36,830 nt of DNA from Mesenet sp031546805 (lineage in GTDB: Bacteria > Pseudomonadota > Alphaproteobacteria > Rickettsiales > Anaplasmataceae), in NCBI GenBank assembly GCA_031546805.1, contig JAVBJW010000064.1:1-36830 (forward strand), in the 5' to 3' direction. Position numbers and translations under genes: made by a program. The notes under the pieces were generated by a model. That model was not told the DNA's origin and did no database searches. It saw only the letters and a list, made by a program, of their open reading frames with translations. Of this stretch, positions 1 to 8,300 are shown one piece after another (the stretch's first letter is position 1; the number at the start of each line of letters is the position of its first letter).

Positions 1-236
1 GATGCTTATTGGAAACTGGGTGTTTGTTAACGATTACCAAGAAAGTAGTTGATACAGGATTTCAGGTTATTCCCAAACGTTGGATCGTTGAACGGACCTT
101 TGCTTGGCTTTCCAATTTTAGACGCATGAGCAAAGATTATGGGCATTCTCCTCTTACTTCAAAAACCAATATCTTCTTTAATATGATTACCATCATGCTT
201 CACAAATTAGCTCATTTTTTAGTTTGAAGACATGCT
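1..236 (+). mobile_element. IS5-family insertion sequence, right end (runs off the left edge)
   Basis: The visible part encodes the C-terminal third of an IS5-family DDE transposase, reading from the window edge to a stop at 225-227. The conserved block PKRWIVERTFAWL followed by RRMSKDY is the signature around the catalytic glutamate in this family. The TTG at base 9 is not a real start, because the frame is open to the edge. The visible coding part has no frameshift. The element appears to end near 236 (gacatgctc), where sequence from an opposite-strand IS5 remnant begins abruptly. That makes it the younger insertion at this spot. The exact terminal inverted repeat cannot be confirmed because the left end is outside the window. 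Confidence 0.75.
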
Positions 237-655
237 CTAAAGCCTTTACATTTTGTCCAGCGGTAACAAAAAATCTCAGTGGGTTGCCAAGAGCGTCGCA
301 AGCAGCGTGTAATTTTCTCGAATTTAAACCGTCCTAATTCCTGTTCTTGTTTACCGGTTTCCACATTTTTTTCTCCACCAGTTGCGTGCTGATGTGCTCT
401 GTTGAATCTATCATTCTGTATAACTGCCAGAAAATCATCTGCCACACACCTGCTCTTGCCCATCTCATGAAACGTTTATTTGACCATTTTCCATATTCGG
501 CAGCTCCAAGGTGCTCCACTATCCACATTACTGCTGCCATGAATTTTCTATTATCTTTTGCACTCCTGCCACTTTCTTTTCCAGGTAAACTGTCCTTTCC
601 CATTTTTCAAATCATATATTCCATCAACTTTCAAAAATACCATTTTCTTTTTTTA
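237..655 (-). pseudogene. IS5-family transposase remnant, frameshifted and truncated
   Basis: On the minus strand the N-terminal half of an IS5-family (IS427-like) transposase can be followed through shifting frames. An LPGKESGRSAKDNR block with YGKWSNKRFMRWARAGVWQM lies in one frame, and RAHQHATGG, QEQELGR and PTEIFCYRW in another. A few residues are missing between these blocks compared with the family. The IS427 group often uses a programmed frameshift, but here extra deletions make the gene dead. The remnant stops at about 237, where the plus-strand IS5 end begins, so its C-terminal half is lost or displaced. Its 5' end touches an IS481 remnant. Confidence 0.75.
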
Positions 656-659
656 TTGT

Positions 660-1195
660 CGACACTGCCTAGTAAATTGAATTCCGTTATCAGTAAGGAC
701 AGTATTGATCTTATAAGGTAAAATTTTAATTAAGTTGCATAAAAACTCAGCAGCTACGGTCTTTGTGGCACTGTCATGTAATTCAACATAAGAAAATTTG
801 GACGTTCTGTCTATAACAACAAACAAATGTAATTTACAATACTAAGTTCTAACTTCAGCAATATCAACACAAAATATAGTTTGAATTTCTTTTTATTACA
901 TCAACTTCTGGTAATCTACTAATATCGTGTCTTAACAAACAGCGATGAACGAGTTGAATTGTGAATTGTAACCTGTAGAGTACAAAATCAAGTGGCAATA
1001 CTTACAAAATGCAATAACTTTTCTTTCTTAGCTGTTGCTTTGGACCTATATTTTCATGTAATGAATGTTTCTTCCATTTCACAACGGTTTTAGGATTGAT
1101 ATGATAGCATTCGGCCAATATTTTACTATTTTTCATCGCTCTACTCTGTCGTTTTGATGTAGTATTTGTCTCTTATATCATCATACCATTTGGCT
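660..1195 (-). pseudogene. IS481-family transposase remnant
   Basis: Reading the minus strand gives a decayed IS481-family transposase. It has the helix-turn-helix part (NPKTVVKWKKHS, then GPKQQLRKKS), the linker ISRLPEVD, and the integrase core with VDIAEV, LFVVIDRTSKFSYVELHD and VLTDNGIQFT, the last two carrying catalytic aspartates. Stop codons and frameshifts interrupt the frame several times, so no product is expected. The copy ends just after the second aspartate block, where the IS5 remnant starts. This suggests the IS5 element inserted into it, or that a deletion joined them. The remnant sits immediately downstream of ruvB. Confidence 0.75.
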
Positions 1196-1223
1196 GTGCA
1201 GTTAGTAATATGATATATCTTGA

Positions 1224-2204
1224 TCACGACACTTTACTATTTAAATAGTCTATTGCTTGAGCAGTTAAGATACGTCCTCTTGGTGTACGTTGTAGAAAAT
1301 TTATCCTAATTAAATAAGGCTCAACAGCTTCTTCAATATTGCCGCTATCTTCAGATAAAGCAACTGAGATAGTATCAATACCAACAGGATTTGCAGAATT
1401 AGCAACAAATTTTAAATAATTGATGTCTAATTTATCTAAGCCAATTTTATCAATTCCAAGCTTCAGTAATGCATAATCTGCAATATTATGCGTAATTATA
1501 TCACTGCTATCTTGCAGAAAATCCCTAATTCTTTTGAGCAATCTAAGAGCAATCCTAGGTGTTCCACGAGCACGATTTGCAATTTCCTTTGCACCTTCGT
1601 CATCAATACTAGTAGATAATAAATTTGCCCCCCTTTTGACTATACTGACAAGTTCTGCAAATGAATAAAATTCCAAGTGTATCGGAATACCAAAACGATC
1701 TCGCAAAGGGTTAGACAATAGACCAAGACGTGTAGTTGCTCCAACTAAAGTAAAATGCGGTATATCAATTCTCAGAGTCCGTGCAGAACATCCTTCTCCT
1801 ACTATTATATCTAAACAATAATCTTCCATTGCAGTATAAAGCACCTCCTCTATATTGCTGCTAAGTCTATGAATCTCATCAATAAACAGAACATCTTTTG
1901 CTTGTAGATTTGTAAGTATTGCAGCTAAATCTCCAGCCTTGCTCAGAAGAGGTCCAGAAGTTGCACGAAAACTCACCCTAAGTTCTTTGGCTATAACATG
2001 AGCTAAAGTTGTTTTGCCAAGACCTGGAGGGCCATATAACAAAACATGATCCATCGCTTCACCTCTTGTATAAGCTGCATTAACAAAAACTTTTAGATTC
2101 TGTACTATATTTTTTTGTCCGGTAAAATCATCAAGTTTTTCCGGTCTGAGATTAGTATTACGAGCGTCTTCTTCACATTCACTTCCAGATAGCATAGATT
2201 TCAT
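1224..2204 (-). CDS. ruvB: Holliday junction branch migration ATPase RuvB
   Basis: RuvB is the hexameric AAA+ motor that, with RuvA, drives branch migration of Holliday junctions during recombination and fork repair. At 326 residues it has normal length. The Walker A motif GPPGLGKTT is at about residues 58-66, Walker B FIDEIHRL at about 107-114, the sensor/arginine-finger region GATTRLGLLSNPLRDRFG near 155-172, and the C-terminal winged helix with QRTPRGR. The start ATG overlaps the ruvA stop in an ATGA, so the two are translationally coupled. It is the last gene of a ccmC-ruvA-ruvB run; IS debris begins just past its stop. Confidence 0.97.
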   Translation of the reverse strand: MKSMLSGSECEEDARNTNLRPEKLDDFTGQKNIVQNLKVFVNAAYTRGEAMDHVLLYGPPGLGKTTLAHVIAKELRVSFRATSGPLLSKAGDLAAILTNLQAKDVLFIDEIHRLSSNIEEVLYTAMEDYCLDIIVGEGCSARTLRIDIPHFTLVGATTRLGLLSNPLRDRFGIPIHLEFYSFAELVSIVKRGANLLSTSIDDEGAKEIANRARGTPRIALRLLKRIRDFLQDSSDIITHNIADYALLKLGIDKIGLDKLDINYLKFVANSANPVGIDTISVALSEDSGNIEEAVEPYLIRINFLQRTPRGRILTAQAIDYLNSKVS

Positions 2205-2755
2205 AGATCTTTAAGGGCTTTGCGAATTATATCTTCACTCTTTAAATTTGGAGAATTATCTTTTATATTTTTAACAACATTATAGACCTTTAATCTATCA
2301 TATCCTAAATTTATTAAAGCTGGTATAGCATCTTCTTCAATAATAGGAGAGATATTAAATTTACTGACTTCATTCTGTAGCTCAGTTATAACCCTAACTA
2401 TTAATTTTGGCCCAAGCCCGCTTAATTTAAACGCTACTTTATCACCACCTGCAATTGCTGACAAAACTTGATCTGGCCCCATTCTGCTTAGAATTGTCAT
2501 TGCTGTTTTATAGCTGATACCATTTACTTTAACTAGCAAACGCAGACAGGATTGCTCTTCTTTTGTTATGAAGCCATAGAGCTGAGTAACATTATCTTTA
2601 CCATGAGTGTCAATAAAGAACTTCACACTATCACATAAACTACATAAATTCAGGCTTTTTGCTGATAAATATACAATATACCCCACGCCATTGACATTTA
2701 AAATTACATGATCACTATTAATTTCATCGACTACGCCAGTTAACCTTCCTATCAT
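2201..2755 (-). CDS. ruvA: Holliday junction DNA-binding protein RuvA
   Basis: RuvA binds four-way junctions as a tetramer and loads RuvB. The 184-residue product begins MIGRLTGVVDE, the typical OB-fold start. It continues with two helix-hairpin-helix segments (VNGISYKTAMTIL and LSGLGPKLIVRVITEL) and a C-terminal RuvB-contacting domain (ALINLGYDRLKV). The length is slightly short for the family (about 190-205), with a short linker before domain III. Its ATG directly follows the ccmC stop with no gap, and its own stop overlaps the ruvB start. The three genes are therefore almost certainly co-transcribed. Confidence 0.96.
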   Translation of the reverse strand: MIGRLTGVVDEINSDHVILNVNGVGYIVYLSAKSLNLCSLCDSVKFFIDTHGKDNVTQLYGFITKEEQSCLRLLVKVNGISYKTAMTILSRMGPDQVLSAIAGGDKVAFKLSGLGPKLIVRVITELQNEVSKFNISPIIEEDAIPALINLGYDRLKVYNVVKNIKDNSPNLKSEDIIRKALKDL

Positions 2756-3490
2756 TTAAAACCTAATAGTAATCTCCTTTCTTATCTTATATATGTTAAT
2801 TAAATTGTGAGAACATAATGTCCACAATGCAAGAAACAAAAAAATAAAAAATATAAACATTATAATAAGTGGTGTCAGCATAGAATTATCTATTGCTACT
2901 CCTCCTGTGCGTAAAATACTAGCAGGTTGATGTAATGTTGACCATAAATCGACAGAAAACTTAACTATCGGTACATTGATTGCACTAAATACGGCAAATA
3001 TTGCTGAAGATTTCATAGCTCTTATTTCATCATCGAAAAAATTCCACAGAGCAAGATAACCAATGTACGAAAAAAATAAGATCAGCATTGAAGTAAGTCT
3101 TGCATCCCATGCCCACCACGTTCCCCACGTCCCTTTCCCCCAAATGCTACCAGTAATTAAACATATAGCAGCAAAAACTATTCCTATGGAAGATGCAGCG
3201 CGTGCTAAAACACTACAGATTATATTGTTCCACACTAAAAGAATAAAACTTAAAAATGCAACTAACATGTATATTCCAAGTGACATCCATGCAGCTGGTA
3301 CATGTATATACATAATACGAACAATCTCTCCTTGTTTATAGTCGTCAGGAGAAAGTAAGAGAGAAGAACATATCCCACATATAAAAAAAATTAAACAAAA
3401 AGCAAATAACCATGGTAAACCTGCTTTTGTAATTTGCACTAAATTAGTAGGTCTCAAGAACATTAACTTTATTTTTTTAGTTTTATCCAA
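2756..3490 (-). CDS. ccmC: Heme exporter/cytochrome c biogenesis protein CcmC
   Basis: CcmC is an inner-membrane protein that presents heme to the chaperone CcmE in the periplasm for system I cytochrome c maturation. The 244-residue sequence has six hydrophobic segments and the periplasmic tryptophan-rich WWD motif (WGKGTWGTWWAWD, around residues 117-129). Flanking histidines in YIHVPAAW and LHQPAS match the heme-ligand positions. It is the first gene of the run with ruvA and ruvB. This pairing has no functional logic, so it is probably a genome-reduction arrangement. The start chosen gives the usual cytoplasmic N-terminus before the first helix. Confidence 0.95.
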   Translation of the reverse strand: MDKTKKIKLMFLRPTNLVQITKAGLPWLFAFCLIFFICGICSSLLLSPDDYKQGEIVRIMYIHVPAAWMSLGIYMLVAFLSFILLVWNNIICSVLARAASSIGIVFAAICLITGSIWGKGTWGTWWAWDARLTSMLILFFSYIGYLALWNFFDDEIRAMKSSAIFAVFSAINVPIVKFSVDLWSTLHQPASILRTGGVAIDNSMLTPLIIMFIFFIFLFLALWTLCSHNLINIYKIRKEITIRF

Positions 3491-3859
3491 TCAAAATATC
3501 ATAAATTACTCAAAGAGTAAAATACTCTCTATCTACTAAGATGTTTTATATAAAAAAACAAGTTACAAACTCAATCACTATTGACTGAAGTCGAAAGGTT
3601 GTATATTGGTCTAGAAGCAAGGTGAGAAGCTAAAGCTATTCAAGTTTTATGTTCTATCAGGTTGATGAGCACCTGCATGTCCATCTATATATTCATGATA
3701 ACGCCATCTGTGACATTACAGCTGGTAGCATTAAACTTCCAACAGCTCCAATATTTATCTTTGAGTATGTAACTAAACTCCATTTGTAACTTCCTTAGAC
3801 CTACTGCGAATCAGAGGTAAGAAAAAAGAAAGAGTAGTGAGATGAAAGTTAAATCAACT
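3491..3859. other. Non-coding stretch without recognised gene
   Basis: About 370 bases lie between the ccmC start and a decayed transposase. No open frame of useful length is seen on either strand. The promoter for the ccmC-ruvA-ruvB run should lie in the first 100 bases, but I could not pick a convincing -35/-10 pair. A short minus-strand frame around 3640-3720 reads protein-like (HEYIDGHAGAHQPDR) before breaking, so part of this may be a worn-out gene or IS relic that I cannot name. Confidence 0.4.
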
Positions 3860-4545
3860 AATGCCTCAGATTCACAATACAATATTGAATCTTATGTTTC
3901 TGAAAATTGCGGTAAACATGCGATTAAATATTTTTATCTCACGGATCTTATTTTTTACTCTCATCCTAAACGATGAAAGCTTTCTATTATGCTCTTTCTG
4001 CTCTGGAATTAATTGCTTTTTACGATACTTTTTATATGGGATTATAACATTATCCTGAATTTTCTGCCACCATTGATATCCAGAATCGGCGTATTTTACA
4101 CTATTTTGTGGCAAAAATTTCTCCTGTTTTCGTATCCAAAAGTCGTGAACCCTCCAACGATGTGACTTCGAAATCGATAGAATTTTCCCATTTTCTTCAA
4201 TAGTTAACTGATATTTGAGTTGTGTAAGTTAAATAAGTAGCCTAAAAATGGGTGCGTTATTGTAATAAATTAACGTGCACAATATTTTATCTTCAAGAGT
4301 TTCAATATGCGATTTTCTTCCATCTTCTGTTTTTCAATTTTTTCCCACTCCGGAAGCTCTTTTTCTATTACTTTTTCGTATTCCTATATCGTTAACCCTG
4401 TCACGTCGCGAAAATTTTTCGGATGTTTCTTTAGATTATTGTAATTTAAGCTCATTTTCCCTCACTTTTACTGCTTTTATCATACTTCCTTTTTCTTCTC
4501 ACCACGATTTGCAGCAGGTCTTATTATTAGAGATGATATAATTTT
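3860..4545 (-). pseudogene. IS5-family (DDE_Tnp_4-type) transposase remnant
   Basis: The minus strand carries a decayed transposase from about 4545 down to 3860. The N-terminal helix-turn-helix region reads in pieces (LKKHPKNFRDVTGLT, EYEKVIEK, then a KILCTLI-like piece followed by HPFLGYLFNLHNSNIS). It is followed by a deletion that removes much of the catalytic core. The C-terminal part survives in one frame (YADSGYQWWQKIQ, IIPYKKYRKKQ, LTPEQKE-like, HNRKLSSFRMRV). In the intact family this C-terminal part holds the last catalytic residues. Several in-frame stops make it non-functional. It is a different IS5 subgroup from the copies at the window edges. Confidence 0.7.
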
Positions 4546-4607
4546 TCATACATTATGCCACCTCTCTCTTGAACTGTACACCTAGGAATTGAATATAACA
4601 GTTTATT

Positions 4608-5312
4608 TTATCTTGTTATAGTTCTTGCTAACGTTAGAACTTTAATTTCTGCTGCACCACAATTTACCAATACTTGTGCGCACTGTTTAACAGTTGCACC
4701 TGTAGTAACCACATCATCTACTAATAGTATAGTTTTATTTTTTATAAGGTCATTTTCTGCTATAGCAAATACTCCTTTCACATTTTCTGTACGTTGTTTT
4801 ATTGATAATCCTGCTTGTGCTCTAGTATTGCGCAAACGTTTAATGGTAAATAATTGACATGGAATATTCGAAAGATGGCTAATAGCTTTTGCAAGCAATG
4901 CTGCTTGATTATACTTGCGCTGAAATAAACGCAACCTATGAATCGGAACAGGAATGATCAGTTCTGTATCTATAAATATATCTTTATTTCTCTCATACAT
5001 CCATCTAGCATAGGTCCTAACATAATTTATATTATCAAAAAATTTAAGACTTATAATCATATTTTTACTATTTACATTATAAGCAAAAACCGACTTTAGC
5101 GTTGAAAAAGGCGGAGGATCAACTATACATTTACCGCATAAACTAGTGTCGTTTACAATAATACATCCGCATAAGTTACAGTAATCTTGAGCTAAAAAAT
5201 CAATTTGTTTATAACATTCATAACATAAATCTTCATTTTCAGAAATAATGCAGCTGCAGTTCAAACAGACTTTAGGGAAAATTAAACCAATAGCTTTTTT
5301 TATTATCTGCAT
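4608..5312 (-). CDS. ComF/GntX-family phosphoribosyltransferase-like protein
   Basis: This 234-residue protein has the ComF family layout. An N-terminal zinc-ribbon-like region carries four CxxC pairs (C16/C19, C30/C33, C45/C48, C59/C62). A type I phosphoribosyltransferase fold follows, with the PRPP-binding loop ILLVDDVVTTGATV at about residues 195-208. ComF proteins act in DNA uptake in competent bacteria, where ComFC links to single-strand DNA handling. In intracellular Rickettsiales the role is unknown and may be in nucleotide salvage or DNA repair. It lies 85 bases downstream of the large metalloprotease gene on the same strand, separated by a hairpin. Confidence 0.88.
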   Translation of the reverse strand: MQIIKKAIGLIFPKVCLNCSCIISENEDLCYECYKQIDFLAQDYCNLCGCIIVNDTSLCGKCIVDPPPFSTLKSVFAYNVNSKNMIISLKFFDNINYVRTYARWMYERNKDIFIDTELIIPVPIHRLRLFQRKYNQAALLAKAISHLSNIPCQLFTIKRLRNTRAQAGLSIKQRTENVKGVFAIAENDLIKNKTILLVDDVVTTGATVKQCAQVLVNCGAAEIKVLTLARTITR

Positions 5313-5351
5313 GTATTTGATTTATTAAAATCTTTTTAAGTTTCTAAGTGT

Positions 5352-5380
5352 AATACTATAGCTTAAAAAGCTATAGTATT
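5352..5380. repeat. Perfect 13-bp inverted repeat (hairpin) between the metalloprotease gene and comF
   Basis: AATACTATAGCTT (5352-5364) pairs perfectly with AAGCTATAGTATT (5368-5380) across a 3-base loop. It sits 17 bases past the stop of the large metalloprotease gene on its downstream side. No clear U-run follows on either strand, so it may be a weak terminator or an RNA-stabilising hairpin. Part of it (AAAAGCTATAGTA) recurs upstream of rpsP at 18336-18348. Confidence 0.6.
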
Positions 5381-5397
5381 TGAAAAAATATAAATAG

Positions 5398-8300
5398 TTA
5401 AAATAAATAATCATAAGAGGCATAAACTGGAATATCATCACTATCTTGAACACCCTTAAATATAATTTCATTGGTGGTTTTATCACTGATTGTAAAAGGA
5501 TAATTTTCACGCATAAACTGTGGTACTTCTTTGAAAGATATTTTCGAATAACCATCCTCTGCAAAGAGTTTTTTAAGATCACATGATCCATAATAATTCG
5601 TAATTTCAATATATTCCTTACCATTACAACGTTTCAATAGAGATACGCAATAGTAATGACCTTTAATGTTCTCGTAAGAGAAATAATCATAGAGATTTTT
5701 ATTGGCATCTTTTAATATTATATTTGTTTCGATGTTGATATCATCTATCTTATCTAAATACTTAAAGTTTCCATTTTCATCAAAAGCTTCTGGAGCAGTT
5801 GCTTTTAATATATCAAGCGTATTTATATATGTGCGACCTTTTGAATCTGGATGAGCAATTATCTTCCTTTCATGATCTGGCTCTGCTTCTGATGGTAAAT
5901 TATTATCTTGATTAGGATTATTATTGTTATCATCATTAATATAATTAGATAAAATACCTATCTCTTTTTTATTATTATCAAGTATCTTAATTGTTTGTGG
6001 ATTGGTATCACTTGGCAAAATAGAGAAGATGCATTTTTTATCACAAAGGTCTTTAAAGTTGAAACTTTTTACTCCATCTTTAATAGCTTCTGTATCGATA
6101 TACTTATATTTACCGCATTGATCGTTAGGACATTCCACACCTTTTTCGTTACATAGAGCAAACTTATATTCTCCATTTTCATCTTTTACTAACTTCAAGT
6201 AGCTAAACTGTTTTGGCAGGACAGTACGCTTATTGGGATCACTATCATTGAGTTCACTATCATAGATTATAATTCTATTATTTATCATGTAGTATTGTAT
6301 ATTTGAAACTTCATGTTGCATGTTATCCGGCTCTTGTATGTGGTCTAGATCTTGGAATGAGAACTCATCTAGATCTTCGCCTGTTATCTTTACACCAGTT
6401 GAGATGTCTTCAAAGTAAAATTTATTATCCTTGCAGTAGCCGACTTTATTAGTAAACGAACCTATCTTCTTATTACCATTAAATATATCTATTAATTTGA
6501 ATGCTTGATTTCCATTTTCAGTAGCAGGGTGAAGAGATAATATATTTTTATGATGTTGTTTTAGACCTACTATTTCTTCAATAGATTGTGAATCTATAAG
6601 TGCAAATCTTTCGAATGCATCAGCAGCATTAACAAGTTCAGCAACAGCTTTTTTATATTGATGAGTGTCTCTATATTCCTTCCCATTTTTATCACAAAAA
6701 GTTAACTTAGATTCATTGCCAATTTTAACTTGCTTCAAAAAGCGATATCTTTTTGGTATATATATAGAATCATTTGTTGCCTGATTAAAGATGCGAATCC
6801 CATTCAAGAAGTATAAATATAGCATTGGAGAGATAGTGCTATGCACGTTATCATTATCATCAATTATTTCTGCTTGATAACATTCTTTTTCTGTATGTTT
6901 ATCTATACCTATATAGTATCCTTTTTCAATCATGAAATTACCTTCTATTTCTGAAATAGGTTCAATAGTATCGTCTTCATCTTCTCCATCTTGAACAACA
7001 TAAACTGGAATGTAATGATGATCTAGAGGACTTTGAAGTATAATTTTATGAGTGGTTTTATCAGCGATTCTTAAAGGATAACTTTCACGCATAAACTGTG
7101 GTACTTCTTTGAAAGATATTTTCGAATAACCATCCTCTGTAAAGAGTTTTTTAATATCACATTGTTGATTATAATTACTAATTTCAACATCTATCTCAGT
7201 TCTAGAATCGGATACTTTATTTACGCAAGGACTATTACTATAGTCAATTCCATCATAAAAGGAATTATCATATGGATTTTTATTGGCATCTCTGAGTATT
7301 ATACGCATATGAGTGTCGGCATTATCTATCTTACCTAAATGCTTAAAGTGCCCATTTTTATCAAAAACTTCTGGAGCAGTTGCTTTTAATATATCAAGCG
7401 TATTTATATATGCGTGACCTTTTGAATCTGGATGAGCAATTATCTTCCTTTCATGATTTGGCTCTTTAGATAAAATGTCACTAATTTGATATCGTAAAGT
7501 TTTATAACTCTCCCAAGACGGGTAATAAAATATATTAGCAATATTTTTATTTTCTATACTATATTGATCGGCTAATATAATCGTACTGCCTTCTTTTGGT
7601 CTTATCCCTGCATAATTAAAATAGTTGCCTTTATTGTCATGCATAAAAACGGTAATTGTTTTAGCAGTACCATATTTTTCAATACCATATAACTCATGGA
7701 AGTCATATAAAGCGTCTGTGATCTCTTGCTTAGCTGCTTCTAACTCCTTATTACCTAGATTATTATAATATATGATTATTTGTAACTCTTTACTTGGTAA
7801 TTCTATTACTTCTTTATTTGGTAGAACCTTTTTATTTTGAATAATGGTAAAGATCCTCTTTAGTGCATATTCATCACTTAAATCAATATACATGCTGTTC
7901 GATTTAGGATCAAAATGACCATACACCGTTAATGATCCCGTGTCTTTCTGATAACTGCGTTTATCAGGATACAGGTAGAGCTGAAGCTCATGAGAAGTAG
8001 TATCTTGCTCTTTAATATTAAGTAATGTTTTAAGTTGATATGGATCCCTTTTAACTTCGTTTATAATTTCTTGTAACTTATCATTAGATAGATGATTACT
8101 ATAGTGTAATTTTACTGTAAAATTATGGTAATCAAATTTTATTGCCCCCACTTTTCCTGGCTCATTTTCTTTATCTTGACTGCAGCCATAATCAAGGTTA
8201 CTATCTTTCAACTGGATGTTGCTATCTTGGAACTTCCTATCATCAATATCACGTCCATCCTTTAAAAATAGCTTACACTTGCCGTCTCCTTTATCTTCTA

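Noticed and set aside
347..721. Open frame of 124 codons on the plus strand
   Set aside because: It lies antisense to the IS5 transposase remnant; the minus-strand translation has clear transposase motifs and this one has none.
3063..3341. 92-codon plus-strand frame
   Set aside because: Antisense shadow of ccmC, which has all family motifs.
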